DNA from: Cloeon dipterum
Lineage: Eukaryota > Arthropoda > Insecta > Ephemeroptera > Baetidae
Assembly (NCBI RefSeq): GCF_949628265.1
Contig: NC_088790.1
Location: forward strand, 31,004,545-31,068,544
Direction: 5' to 3'
DNA length: 64,000 bases
Part shown: in pieces, positions 36,284 through 49,238 of the stretch
Numbering within the stretch: the first letter of the stretch is position 1
Layout: each line of letters opens with the position of its first letter
Translations under genes and position numbers: made by a program
The notes under the pieces: model-generated
The model's input: only the letters and a program-made list of their open reading frames with translations
The model's database searches: none
Told to the model about the DNA's origin: nothing

Positions 36284-38016
36284 TCAACTCAAACACTGTT
36301 TCACGTCACAGCCTCCGCCGTGCAAAAGCTCCGAGGCAATTCTCAAAATCGGCATCGGCCCGCATTTACATTCGTTTGAAACGTCATCTTCAACAATTCC
36401 GTCAAAGTACATTCCAGCCATTCCGGTCGATTTGACAAATTCAACCTTGAACAAAACTCTACATATTTTTCTCATATAAAAAACAAACTGCACCAATATT
36501 AACCTTCAATTTCAGAGAATTGTAGTCTTCGTAGGCGTAGACGTGCGTCGTGTTGTGCGCAAAGTTTCCGTTCGTGTCGTCCAGCAACAAGGTAAAATTT
36601 TCCTCACGAACGTATTTGCACATCTGGATTTGAATGTTTTTAGATGAAACTTGATGTTATAAATAATTTACTGTTTTATATTTCTGGCTGGAAAAATCCA
36701 CAACGCTGTCTTTCAATTTAGGCTTGAGGTTTGGCTTGGACAACTTGTACAAAACTGTGTTGGAAGTGAAGCCAACGAGAACCTTTTTCATTCTCGTCGG
36801 ATCTGCTAAGTACTGCCTTACATAAGCCAAGTTATATTTCTGAAAAATAAATTATTTGCAATTGCAAAATATTATTTTTCTATTTCATTCAACGAACGAT
36901 TCTGTTTAAGGGTGCTATGTAATCCAAATAACAAGTTCCGTCTTCATTATTGTAATGAAAGGTCTCGAGGAAAAAGTAGTCGACTTGGCTCCATAATTTT
37001 ACAAGATCGTATCCTTGATATTTTTTCTTGATTGAAATATTTTTTTTTTTTAATTCGAAAGAGACAAACCTTTGCTCAGGTACACTTCCCAATTTGGTAA
37101 CAGCAAAAACAGCAGCTTTCCTCGTTCCTTTACGGCAGCGTAAAGTGCTTTCATCAACAGAACCAAATTTTCTTTGTCATTTTTGTTTCCCGCGACACAG
37201 TTGTTCTGCAAATAAATTTATTGTGAACCCTATTTTTTGAGTCTAAAAAATTGTTACATTTGGGCACCCACTGTAATGCCAATGCACTTTAATTCCGTCA
37301 AACTGGTTTTCGTCCATCAATTTGATTAACTGCCCAGTTAATCTCGTCCTAGAATCCGGACTCGCCGCCAGAATGGACCAGTTAGCAGCATTCAATCCTC
37401 CTTCGGGAGTCCTGCTGCCAAAAGTGAGAACCGTCTTCACACCACGTTGCTGCGCGATTTCTTTCCATTTAATTTGACGACCTGATTTTTAATTATTATA
37501 TGAAGCAAATTAATACAAAAATTAAACCTATGACGTCTTGCATTGGTTCAAAATCAGTTTTCACAGAATTGAACGTGAACCAGGGTCCGAAAGCTGCGTG
37601 AGTGCACAGGTTTAATTTTGAGGCCGTGTTAATATTCTCGTTTGCAGCATTGCAAAACATAATTTTCTGTTCCGACACTTGGAAGGTTGGTTCAAACGAC
37701 CTGTTGACATTGCAAACCTGGTTGACGACTGAAATTTAGCGAATAATTTATTTTTACGCGGAATAAATATTTAAAAAATGCGCTTGCATCCACCAGTTTT
37801 GTAATTGACGTTGCAAATATTTCCGCTTCTTAAGCCGAGACAGTCCGCGATGCAGTTTGCTACGACACTTTTTAAGTTTCCCCGTGACGAATTAATTGGC
37901 GATTCGCAAATGGACAAGGCCCGCAGAGGAAGAACCTGTTTTTCAAAAATTAATTTAAATGAATAGAAGGAATTTTCTGAAAGCATTACTAGAAAAATGA
38001 TGAAGCACAAACTCAT
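36284..38016 (-). CDS. Secreted GH18 chitinase-like protein G6 (433 aa)
   Basis: Nine exons: 37990-38016, 37788-37935, 37528-37728, 37258-37481, 37070-37205, 36898-37013, 36672-36839, 36504-36623 and 36284-36445, summing to 1302 nt. Exon 3 is a fusion of the exons 3 and 4 of its paralogues, with the intron cleanly missing. The donor after exon 2 is GC rather than GT (GGAT|gcaagc). The signal peptide begins MSLCFIIFL. The active-site strand is FDGIKVHWHYSGCPN, with His194 replacing Glu. Strand 6 carries VDYFFLETFHYNNEDG, one residue longer than in G7. The last exon is nearly identical to that of G7, suggesting recent duplication or gene conversion. Predicted secreted, not catalytic. Confidence 0.87.
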
Positions 38017-38361
38017 TTTGCTGCTCTTGAAAGCCCGCCGAGATCCATACTTTTGAGCTCTGAATGTTGATTCCCCCAATTCAAACATCCTGCTTCCGTC
38101 TTTTGCAGGCAGAGTGGGGGAATGCATGCGAATTCCCCACAAAATTCATTCAAAGCGTAGATTCAAAAATTCTCTGAATTTCTAATTAATTTAAGATTGC
38201 TGAGCTCTAAAACTACTGTGTTCGCCAATTTTGCACTGCGCAAAAATTTCAAATTTTCCGTTCTGTTGGTGAAACCGGTGGCTTTAATACGGTTTGTGTG
38301 AAATCCCTATTTTTTGTCTTCCATAAAAATGCATGTGTTCCGGAAAAATGCGCCAAATTGC

Positions 38362-38381
38362 AAAAAAAAAAAAAAAAAAAA
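38362..38381. repeat. Poly(A) run
   Basis: About 20 consecutive A. No retroposon body or target duplication was recognised around it. Confidence 0.9.
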
Positions 38382-39037
38382 TTCGCCTTGCAAAGAACGG
38401 GGTTTTGCGAAATATTTTTTTCATCAAATTTAAAATCCATATGCTAAGACTGATTTTAATCAGGTCTGTTGATTGGCATGTGAATTTTTTGCAGTTAGTT
38501 TCTCCCGTTTTTTTCAGATATTAATTTTTGCTTTTTTAACAATTTTGCCAATTTTTTAAGGCAAAAGTTTAACACAAACCTTTTGGGATAATTTTTAATT
38601 TACAAAAAATCATGTGATCCCCAGATTTTCTAATACAGTTTAACACATATGTCCAGATCACCGCACAGGCATTTAGAAGTGACGCCTCCTATAAGTTTTT
38701 AAAATTTTAATTATCCTCTGAACTTAAATTACTCCACCACAACAGAAATAAAAGTCTCGATTTGGTTATTGTTTTTTCCTGACGCCTTTAGATGTGGTTC
38801 TATATGATTCAAAATGCTGAACCATCCCTTAACGATTTGAATATACAATTGTCTAGAATTAAAAGTTTGGTATATATTTATTTTTAATTGTTCTTATCCG
38901 TAACATGAACTGTCACCATTTTATTTTAAATGGGAATAAATTGCGTTCAACTTAAGATTTGTTCAAAGAACCGGGTTTGAAAGGAAATTAATTTTAAAAT
39001 TTAAATTTACTTTTAATATCCTACATAAAGCAGTTTG

Positions 39038-41078
39038 TCAATTCAAACACTGTTTCACGACACAGCCTCCGCCGTGTAAAAGTTCTGAGGCAATTCTCAA
39101 AAGCGGCATCGGCCCGCATCCACATTCGTTTGAAACGTCATCTTGAACAATTCCGTCAAAGTACATTCCAGCCATTCCGGTCGATTTGACAAATTCAACC
39201 TTGAATAAAAATTTTTCTCATTTAAAAAACAAGCTGCACCAATAATAACCTTCATTTTCAGAGAATTGTAGTCTTCGTAAACGTAGACGTGCGTCGTGTT
39301 GTGCGCAAAATTGCCGTTCGTGTCATCGAGCAACAATTTAAAATTTTCCTGACGCACACTTTTGCACACCTGGACATTAACGGTATACGTATATTTGATG
39401 AAAATTGAGAACGTTTGCAAACTTTTTTAAAATGCAGCTGGGAAGAAATGCTCACGCTGCTGTCTTTCAATTTAGGCGCCGGAGTCGACTTGGACAATTT
39501 GTACAGAACTACGTCGGAAGTGAAGCCAGTGAGGACCTTTTTCATTTTGGTTGGACCTGTTAAGTACTGCTGTACTGGGAGCATGAAATATTTCTAAAAA
39601 CATTATTTTAGATAAATCACAATTATTTCAATTAATTGAATTCAACGAACGACTCTGAGTGAGGATGCTGTGTAATCCAAATAAGGATTCGCGTCGTCAT
39701 TCAAATGAAAGGTCTCGAGGAAAAAGTAGTCGACTTGGCTCCATAAATTCACCAGATCGTATCCTTTTTAGCTTAGTTAATATTGGTTTTATTTTTAGTT
39801 TGCCACGCATACCCTCCGAATTCAATTCCAATTTTTTATTTACATGAATTGTTCGAATTTTAGAAAAATAAATCAGAAGAAAAGATTTGCCGGCATTTTC
39901 ATTCTTATAAATATCATCATGAGTTGACACAATTTTTAATTCGAAAGATATGCCCTTTTAAAGTGGAATAATAGTGATTTTTTTATTTTGAAAAATTAAA
40001 TTTCTTGGTTGGGTAACCCTAACCAACCTATTATTTACATGTGTACTTCTGACCAAAATCCATTTTCTTTTAATTTTATAGGCTGTGGTTACGCCCTTTT
40101 TTTAGAACAAATTATATACCTGTGCTCAGGTACACGTCCCCCATTGGTAACAGCAAAAACAGCAGCTTTCCTCGTTCTTTTACGGCAGCGAAAAGTGATT
40201 TCATCAACAATACCAAATTTTCTTTGTCCTTTCTGTTTCCCGCGGAACAGACTTCCTGCAAATTTAATTTTTTCCTAATACAGTGAACATTTTTATAAAC
40301 GTTAAAAAAGCTTCGTCACATTTGGGCAGCCACTGTACCGCCAATTCACGTTAATTCCGTCAAACTTGTTATCGTCCATCAACTTGACCAACAGTCCTGT
40401 TAAAATTTTCCTCGAATCCGGATTCGCGGCCAGAATGGACCAGTTTGCAGGATTCAATCCTCCCTCGGGAGTTAAACTGCCTATAGAGAGGATCGCCTTG
40501 ACACCCCGTTGCTGCGCAGTTTCTTTCCATTTTAATTGCTGGCCTGATTTTAAATTAATATAAAAAGCAAAATAAAACAACAAATCAGACCTATGACGTT
40601 TCGCATTGGCTCAAAATCAGTTTTGGCCCAATTGAACGTGAACCAAGGTCCGAAAGCTGCGTGGGTGCACAGCTTGTGTTTCGAGGCAGTGTTAATATTC
40701 TCGTTTGAAACATTGCAAAACATAATTTTCTGATTCGAAGCTTCCAAGGTTTGTTCAAATGTCCTATTTACAGGACATTTCTCGCCGAGGACTGAAATTT
40801 AACAAATTATTTGCGTGCAGGAGTTGAAATGAAATTTGGTTTACATCCACCGGTGCTGTAGTTAATTGTACAATCGTTACCCGCCCTGTCCAAGCCGAGA
40901 CAGTCGGCGATGCAGCCTGCTACGAATTGGTCGAGCAACCCTTTGGAAATTTTCACCTGCTCTCCCGGTGAGCAGCTGGACAGAATTTGCAGAGGAAACG
41001 CCTGTTTTCAAAGTAAAAGTTAATTTAGAAAAAGTGGTTAGTTGCCAATATTACTATGAAAATGATGAATATTGTCAT
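39038..41078 (-). CDS. Secreted GH18 chitinase-like protein G7 (435 aa)
   Basis: Nine exons: 41055-41078, 40845-41001, 40591-40791, 40320-40543, 40120-40255, 39651-39763, 39423-39593, 39250-39369 and 39038-39199, summing to 1308 nt. Like G6 it lacks the intron between the third and fourth exons of the other paralogues. The signal peptide starts MTIFIIFI. The N-terminal extension has SCSPGEQ, GCIADCLGL, DCTINYSTGG and GEKC. The active-site strand is FDGINVNWRYSGCPN with Arg196 at the Glu position. Intron 5 is long (39764-40119). The C-terminus reads GMAGMYFDGIVQDDV then CGCGPMPLLRIASELL. Predicted secreted and non-catalytic. Confidence 0.87.
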
Positions 41079-41099
41079 TTTGCTTCTCGCTTTGCAGTC

Positions 41100-43290
41100 A
41101 CTTTTGAAGTGGAGACTGGAGAGAACCAAACTTTTTGCCTGCGTCAGTCAAACATCCTGCGCTGGCAGCACAACGGAAATTCACTATTCCGAAAACTTCA
41201 TTTATCAAAATCAAACGTACGTAAACTGAAAATTTGAGTTGAAAAATTGAAAGTTAAATAACTTATCTTTTTAACACAATAAGATTATTTACTTTTTAAT
41301 TACCCCGGAGTAAAATGCATCATGATCGATTGCTGTAAGTGAAAATTATTTGTTTTCCTTGTAGATTTTGAAATTTATCTAGTAAAATTGTCCCTTATCA
41401 GCTCAATGGGAACAAATGCCAGATCATTGAATTTACAATCACGGTAAATTCAGTAAATCAGAATTAATATTTTGTAAATCAGTTAATTATTTGTAGCGGT
41501 GTCACCTTCCGGTCCTCGGATATTTGCTTCACAAATCATATTGACAAATCTAAATTCTCTAATTAAGCTATTAAATTATTTAATTTATGAAAGTGCCAAG
41601 TCCCGATGTCCCTTTTTATTATGAAAAACAAATTAATTCCAGGTTGACGTATCAGCTAATTCAGTCAGATTTATTTGTAAATTAATTAAAAAAAAACAAA
41701 TATACTAACAATAAACCAATCACTTTTGTCCAAAGGCACCGCTTGTAAAAAATTGTTATTTTCCGTGTTTATTTAGTTTATGCGTTATTTGGCCTTTAAT
41801 AAATAAATAAAGCAATCAATATTTTGTTTACGAAAAATAGTGAGATACTCGTTCAGCCCGGAGTTGCTGAATGAAATTTGTTCGTCTTATGTAACTGATT
41901 GTATATTATGTAGCTGAAAGAGCTGGTTTAAGTAACACATTAACAGGAAGTCCCGCTAAAATTCCTTTTTCATTTGGCGGCCATCATGAATTGGGACGTC
42001 AGTGATTTCATCACAACCGCTTTATTGCATAATAGCACCAGCAGTGGTTCCACCGTCAACTCCCATATTCATGCGGCAAGTATCTAGATTATAATTCATA
42101 TTTGAATTTAAGCCTTAAAAAAGGAAATGTATAAGTTAGCAAATTATTTAAAAATTTCTGCTTTGTAATATAGCATCATTACAAAAAATATTTCTAGATA
42201 TTTTCGGTTGATCGCAGATTTCTAACAACTTTCTTTCCAAAAACCGAAAAGTAAATTCTATATGACTGGTGGGGAGAGACGTAAGTAAAATTGTTTCTAG
42301 ATAAATTATAGCCACCTGAAATTTTTTTTACTCAAAAGTTAGCCCCCAATGTGGTCATCTTTTCGCTTCTCTGCACCAAGTTAGTTGGTTGAAACACCAC
42401 ACATTTGTCCCTTTAAATTTCATATAAGAATTGAAGTCTTAAAAAGAAAGGATTTGACAGTTTTTAGATTAAATAAAAATATTACAAGCTATTTTTTCGG
42501 TTGATTGCGGATTTGGAAGGACTTTATTTGAAAAAAATGAAAAGGAAATTCTAAATCACTGAGTGGAAACAATGTTTAAGCTGTAAAATTGATTTTAAAA
42601 TATTACTAACCCAATTTTCTGCATTTCTTAAATTAATTTGTCCTGTCCGTCAGTGATTCTTTAGTGGTACAAGATCAATTTTATTATATCCAACACCTAA
42701 CTGTCTTCTTTTTAAATTGTTTCACAAAGCAATCTGTGAAAAAGGAGGAGCGCGTTTCTCTACATCGGCATTGGACCGTGTGAAGGGAAATTTAGAAGAC
42801 GCACCGAATTAAGGAATTTAATCTGACGAGAACGCATTCATATTTGATTTCTCCGTCAACATATTCACAACCCTCGGATATAGAATATTCGATTTAAAAA
42901 TAAAAATTTATGTTCACCTTGGATTTCCGATTGCATTTTTTACTTATTTGTAATCAAAAATTGCTCCGCAATAGAATTATTCATAATTTGTACAGTAATC
43001 AGTAATAAATCATGTAACGCAAGTGTTTTAAATAAATAAAAAATACACTCATAGGTTTAATCAAAAATTCTGCTAAAGTTAATTTGATATTTTTTTTATT
43101 TTAAATTGAAAATATTAAAAATCTATCTTGTATTGATAAAATTAAAACTTTAACGTACAACTGTGCAAATATTGAAATAATTAATCGACTGTTTTAACCT
43201 AGTAAACACACAGAAATAATTTTTCTGTTCAAAATAATAAAACTTTCTACAATCAGGAGAAAATCGCCCACTGTACGCTTACATCAGAAA
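41100..43290. other. Gap in the array without a recognisable gene
   Basis: Apart from the G7 promoter motif (CAGGATGTTTG complement at 41150-41160) I see no exon, RNA gene or complete mobile element. The DNA is very AT-rich. It may be the eroded body of another array member, because the relic at 43305 follows directly. Confidence 0.5.
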
Positions 43291-43304
43291 TTTAGAATCA
43301 ACTT

Positions 43305-43740
43305 AAACACTTTAACAATGGCATGCGAAATTTCAGAGGCGTAGCGCCGCATCCACAGCTGTTGGCAGCAGCATCGTCATCAATTTCACTCGTTTTGACC
43401 TTAAACTTTGAATCAAAATTGTTTTATAGAGGAGAGAGCACATCAAAACTACCGCATGAAGGGGAAATGACGCTGGATTGTTCGATGCTCCATTTCTAAA
43501 ATTTCATGATTAGAGGGGCAAATTTCACTGCGCTTACAAAAATTTATTTTCCACTCTTATTGGCATAGTTTAATTCTTTTGAGAGAAGTTGTCTTCATAA
43601 ACATAAACGCGTGCGTCTCATTGTGGGCGAAATTGCCATCCAAAGAAATCGTAAAATTTCCCCTTGCGTTGAAAATAAATATTTTCTCACTGTATTTAAA
43701 TCCGAGGCACTCCGCGACGCAACCTCTAATATAAATTAAT
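43305..43740 (-). pseudogene. Decayed GH18-like relic between G7 and G8
   Basis: Three degenerate pieces lie in minus-strand order. At 43305-43400 a last-exon remnant contains GCGAAATTTCAGAGGC and CCGCATCCACAGCTGTTGGC, cognate to the HGGGC/CGCG region. At 43572-43675 a remnant of exon 9 keeps the complement of GAGACGCACGCGTTTATGTT and TTTCGCCCACAATGAG. At 43700-43728 a remnant of exon 2 resembles the CIAECL segment. The pieces are too close together and carry indels and stops, so this is a dead copy with internal deletions. Confidence 0.65.
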
Positions 43741-44517
43741 CCTTGAATCTATTTAAAATTAAATTTAGAAGAGGCGAAACTGTAATATTTACATGCAAAA
43801 TAGTGAACGTTACCACTGTGCCTCTAATTAATCGTGATTTTTACTGTATTAGTGTTTGGAAATCCCTTTTTGATTTCATTTTTCCATTCACAAACGTCCT
43901 GGTGCCGCGTTCGAGCTGCGTATTGGCCAAACCACTGAAGCACAATTTTGCCAGGAAGCTTAGCCGACTTTCACGCAATTCGTGCATGCAGTTCAGCTAC
44001 AAATTGCGGGCAAAAATCTGGGTTTTAACAAATTGGTTGTTCAATTACTAACTTAAATTGGATTGAAAAATGATCACAAAATGAGGTATACAATTTTAAA
44101 TTTTAATAAAGAGGGGTGTTTTTTTAGGACATTATTTCCAAACATATTCTACAAGAAAAAAATTTGAAGAGATAGTGACGGAAATAAAGGCCAAAATATA
44201 AAATAATTTTTTTGTTTATTTAAAAACCAAGACTTATCTTGTGAATTCTACAATATTATGAAATAATTAATTTATTGATTGAACCGCTTGGTCTTCCAGT
44301 ATATAAAAATACAGTAATTTTATTTACCAGTAACAATACAAAATTAAAAGTCACATTTATAAAAATAACTTAAATTTCTAATAATTTGTTTTAACGTGGC
44401 ACATTTTTAAAATAATCAACCAAATTTGCTGCGTTGTTTAGCCAAAATTAAAATTTTTTGCTATTTTTAATTTGTTAATTGACAGTTATTTCAATACCAA
44501 TTTTTAAGTCTGAAAAT

Positions 44518-46312
44518 TCAATTCAAACACTGTTTCAAAGAGCAGCCTCCGCCGTGCAAAAGTTCAGAGGCGATTCTCAGCATCGGCATCACACCACAGC
44601 CGCATTTGTTTTCGTCGTCGTCCGACGTAACGCCGGAGTAAATCATTCCTCCCAATCCATTCGATTTGAAATAATTAACCTGAGATTTTAGAATTTAAAC
44701 TTCTATTCGGCAGTAACTGAATAAGAAAAACCTTTTCTTTCAGAGTATTGAAGTCTTCAAAAACGTAAACGTGCGTGGTGTTGTGAGCAAGGTTGTTATT
44801 TATATCTTCCAAAATGACAGAGTAATTTTCCCTTTGGACCTTTTCACAGAGCTAGACAAGAATTAATTAATTAATTGACAATAATTATAAAATTATACGA
44901 ACGTTTAACATGCTGGTGTAATACGAAAGGGCGGGAAACACTGGGTCCCTGTATTTCGGCTTAGTTTTCATTTTGACCAAAGCGTAAAGCGTGACACTCG
45001 AAGTAAATCCAGCAATCACCTTTCTCATCTTGGCGGCGCCCAGTTTGTCTTTTATATAACCTATTGACATTTTCTGGAGTTTTTTAATAATCATTAAAAT
45101 TTTGAATCGTTTTTAATTTTAACAATTTAACATACGACGTTTAATAAATTTGTCGAGTAGCCTAAATAGTCGTTCCAAGTTCCTTCGTAGGTGTACGTGT
45201 TGACGTAAAAATAGTCCACGTTATTCCACAATGCGTTCATATCATATCCTGCATTATTTAATTAAATAATTTCTAAAATTTCAGGACCAATACCTTGGAT
45301 TAAAATTCCGTCAGAGGTCGGAAGGATTAAAAATAACAACTTTCCGCGTTCCTTAATTGCTTTGTAAAGTTCCTTCATCAAAGAAACTAAATTTTCTTTA
45401 TCCTTTTTGTTGCCTTTTGTACATTCTTGCTGAAAATTAATTAATAATTCATTTCTACTCTTTATGAAAGAAATTAAACTCACATTCGGGCATCCACTAT
45501 ACCACCAATAAATACTTAAAGCGTCAAATTCGTTTTCTTCCATCAATTCAACCATTTGGTTAATTAATTTTCCTCTAGTTGCAGCATCTGCAGCCGCTAT
45601 GGACCAATTGCCAGGGGAAATTCCAGTAGATTGACTGATGCTTCCGAAATTTAAAATCGTCTTTGCTCCGTGTTCCTGTGCGTGTTCCTTCGCCAGTAAT
45701 TGATCGGCTGAATTTTTGTTTAAACTGGTAAGAATTATCTCTAAAAAATAAAAAATCTTACGAATAATATTCGTCCGAGGCTCAAACGTTTTCGTTAGCG
45801 AATTGTAAAAATACCACGAGCCGAACATGAAGTGCGTACACAAGTTCATGTCCGCGACTTTCTCTACTTTTTGATACGCATTATTGCTGGAGAAAAATTA
45901 AATTAAATTCGTTTGAATTTTCCTCAGGAATTATGCAAACTTTGGATTTATGTCGCAAATCATGATTTTTTGATTAGCCAACAGCGGAGTTTGTTCGAAT
46001 GGCTTGTTCATGGCGCATTTTTCTCCCAAAACTGTGTTTTTTAATTAGATTATTACCATTTTAAAATTAAATTCCGACTTACGGGTTCCAGTATCGAAGT
46101 CCAAGGTGCAATTCTTTTTGTTTGAACTCAATTCGAGACATTCCGCGATGCACGCCGTCATGTACTCCCTTTTCGGATCGGCGGGACAATTTTGAAGAGA
46201 ACCTCGAAGCATGAAAATCTGCAATTATTTATAATTAACCGAAATTGATCGAAATAAGTCATCAATTTCGCACTAGTAAAATGGCAAATAATGTGCTCTC
46301 TCTGGCCGTCAT
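44518..46312 (-). CDS. Secreted GH18 chitinase-like protein G8 (438 aa)
   Basis: Ten exons: 46274-46312, 46083-46218, 45941-46031, 45762-45886, 45484-45707, 45294-45429, 45136-45248, 44903-45073, 44732-44851 and 44518-44679, summing to 1317 nt. The N-terminus MTARESTLFAILL is a short hydrophobic signal. The extension has CPADPK, ACIAECLEL, NCTLDF and GEKC. Strand 3 is KTILNFGS. The active-site strand is FDALSIYWWYSGCPN, with Trp199 where Glu is expected. Strand 6 is VDYFYVNTYTYEGTW, and strand 8 GLGGMIYSGVTSDDDE resembles the GLGGxMxW...DD of active chitinases without the Trp. Intron 4's acceptor after AAAAATTC is the only one that keeps frame. AHNTTH carries a sequon. Predicted secreted lectin-like protein, by inference. 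Confidence 0.88.
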
Positions 46313-46356
46313 AATTTGCAGTTTGATATGCTCACCCGCGATGCCTCAGTTCTGCG

Positions 46357-46382
46357 AACATCCTGCCTCGGCGCTTGCGCTT
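46357..46382 (-). promoter_or_regulatory. GGATGTT plus GCGCAAGCGC promoter pair of G8
   Basis: On the coding strand AAGCGCAAGCGCC is followed by GAGGCAGGATGTTCGCAG, 45-70 bp upstream of the ATG. The same pair, in the same order, precedes G9 (49301-49330), G10 (52863-52890) and G11 (55322-55350). Confidence 0.55.
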
Positions 46383-47470
46383 TTCGAAACAGCAGGGAAA
46401 TCACATAAAGCAAAAAATTGAACTGGAAACACTATCCCGCGGGCAATATCAGTGTTTGGATGAAACACAGGATATGAAGCAAATCGCGGTCAGCGGCGTT
46501 TCGCGTGTGCACCGACTGCACAGACAAAAGGATGAGCTCAAACTCAGAAATTGATTGAAGAGGAAAAGATGTGCGTGCTGGCTCTTCCATTCCTCAGAAT
46601 AAGGTACACACCGTTTATTTTTAGTGGCAGAAGTTGCGAATATATTCCAACAATTGCGGAAATACAAACTAAAATAGATTTTTCATGTTATAAAATTCCC
46701 TGAATATTTTAAATACCATGAAAAATGATCGGGGCTAGAGCAATTCATGAATAATTGAGTTTGAAATTAATTTTTACCCCAAATGGTCATGCAGTGAAAT
46801 AAGCCATCAAATTTATTTTTGTCTACAAAAATAAATAATGGGATCTTTTCATTGCTGATTTTAGTAAATGGTTCATTCTTTAAATTTAAGTGACAGTCAA
46901 CCTCTACAAGGATTTCAAATTTATTTATAATTTAGATTTTGACAAATTTATTTAATAGTTAGACGATTAATTTGTCAATGTTTTTCTACTTGATGTCGAT
47001 CCTTCATCCGTCTCGTCGCGATCTATCAAATGATGTGCGAATTAAGAGTTGAATTTCCCTTCAGAAACATGAAATTAAATGAGAAGAAAGGGCTCACCGC
47101 TTGATTAGCCGATTTTCTCAAATATTTAAAATTTGAAATAAAAGTGAAAATTAAGCATTCCAGTTTCCTGGGCAAGGAGTTTATGATATAAAGATTTGAC
47201 CAGAAGTAAAAATTGTGGAAAAATAAATTTCTTTCATAATTCCAAATTGCACGGTCTGCATTAAAATATTTAAATAAAAACGGCGACGCTGAAAGGGTAA
47301 TTTAGACCGAAAAGACAAATTGATTTTCTGCCCTAAAATAAAAAAGTAATATGCGCTATTAAAAATTTTCCACAATTCGTATTTTAAAAACTGTCAACTT
47401 ATTAAAAATAATTAATAGAATAGAAAGTTAACAAGTAATAAGACTCTTACATTTTTTCTTTTAAAATAAT

Positions 47471-49238
47471 TCACTTTAAACACTGCTTCAAAATACAACC
47501 TCCGCCATGCAGAAGCTCAGCGGCAATTCTAAGAATCGGAAAGACGCCACACCCACAAATTAATTCATCATCGTCCATGTGGAGGCTAGCGTAAAACATT
47601 CCTCCCAAGCCATTCGCTTTGAAATAGTTGACCTGCAAATTATAATTAATAATTCCCTCCTATTAAATTTTTAACTAAAACCTTTTCTCTCAGCGTATTT
47701 AGATCTTCATAAACGTAAACATGCGTTTTGTTGTGCGCAAAGTTATTGTTGGCGTCGTCCAAAATGACGCTGAAATTTTCTGATTTGACCAATTCGCAGA
47801 CCTGGCCAATAGGAAATTAAAATACTGTAAAATTTAATGCCGATAATTACGTACTGTAAAAATTCCTGCGTAGGAAGATTGCGAAGAAGCGGTGAAAACA
47901 GGATCCATGTATTTCGGCCTGGGATTTTGTTTCACCAAGGAATACTGAGCCACGGTCGAGGTGATCCCTCCGATCACTTTATTCATCCTTGCGTGGCCCA
48001 GTTTTTCCCTTATTGCAAATATAGATATTTTCTGCAATATTATTTTGTTATAAAAAAAGAGTTATTGATTCCTTTTGGAACTTGCAATATTGTACACGTT
48101 TGCTACGTAGCCTAAATAATTGTTCCAAATTCCCTCGTACAGATAGGTCGGAACGTTGAAGTAGTCGACGTAATTCCACAGTTCGTTCATATCGTAGCCT
48201 GATGTATTAAAAAATTAATAATAAATTTAACCTCTTCACAACGCACCTAGGTTCAAGACTCTTTCAGACGCTGGTGTAATTAAAAACAGCGAAATTCCTT
48301 TCTCTTTCGTTTCTGAATGAATTTCCCTCATCAAATACACTAAATTTTCCTTGTCCTTTTTGTTTCCCCTTGCGCAGTTATTCTAAAAGGAATAAAATTA
48401 TAATTAAAAGTTTAATAAAATCCTGGATTTACTTCTGGGCACGCGCTGTACCTCCAATAAATATTTATAGCGTCAAATTTGAATTCTTCCGTCTCATTGA
48501 TGATTTGGTCAATTAATTTTCTCCTGGAGTCCACGTTCGCTGTCAAAATGGACCAGTTACCAGGAGAAACTCCAAATCTGTATTCAACGTGGCCAAAACT
48601 CAAAATCGTCTTGAATCCGCGATTCTGGACATATTCCTTGAACGGCCATTGATTTTCTAAAAATTTTCTGTTATTTAAAGTCATTATCACGAAAATTAAT
48701 TTGAATTTTACGAATATTGTCCGTCCTTTGTTCTAAATTTTTACTAATTGGATTATAAAGATGCCAAGGACCAAAGTGAAAGTGCGTGCACAGGTTAAAA
48801 TCCGTGATTTTCGGCAGTTTGAGGTACGCGTCATTGCTGTAGGAAAGAATTTAGTTCAAATTCGATTTTAAATCAGTGAGAATACTTGGGAGGAACCTCG
48901 CAAACCATGATTTTTTGATCCGTGACCTCTAGGGTTTTTTGGAACGGCCTGTTCACGACACAGTTTTCGTCGATGACTACAAATGCAAATAAATAATTCC
49001 CAACGAAATTAATTAAATTGTAAACTTGCATCCGCCAGTTGTGTAGTTAACGGTGCAGATCTTTTTGATATTCAAATTGAGACATTGTGCAATGCAGGCC
49101 ATCATGTAGTCCCTTTTCGGCTCGGGACAAGCTTGGAAAACCCCTTGACGAATGAGAACCTGGAGAAATGTTAATAATTTGGTAAACAGTAATAAATTTC
49201 ACCAATATTATGGCGAATTGTTCCACTGTGACCGTCAT
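47471..49238 (-). CDS. Secreted GH18 chitinase-like protein G9 (437 aa), with two GC-AG introns
   Basis: Ten exons: 49203-49238, 49030-49159, 48886-48976, 48712-48836, 48433-48656, 48247-48382, 48086-48198, 47855-48031, 47682-47801 and 47471-47632, summing to 1314 nt. The donors after exons 2 and 7 are gcaagt rather than GT. Paralogues have GT at the same positions (gtaagt in G11, gtaggt in G10), and no nearby GT preserves the frame. The signal starts MTVTVEQFAIIL. The active-site strand is FDAINIYWRYSACPE with Arg196 replacing Glu. Strand 3 is KTILSFGH. The sequon here is NKTH. The last exon ends GCILKQCLK. Predicted secreted, non-enzymatic. Confidence 0.87.

Noticed and set aside
38356-38381. 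Poly(A) run as the tail of a retroposon
   Set aside because: No processed gene, SINE or target-site duplication could be recognised next to it.
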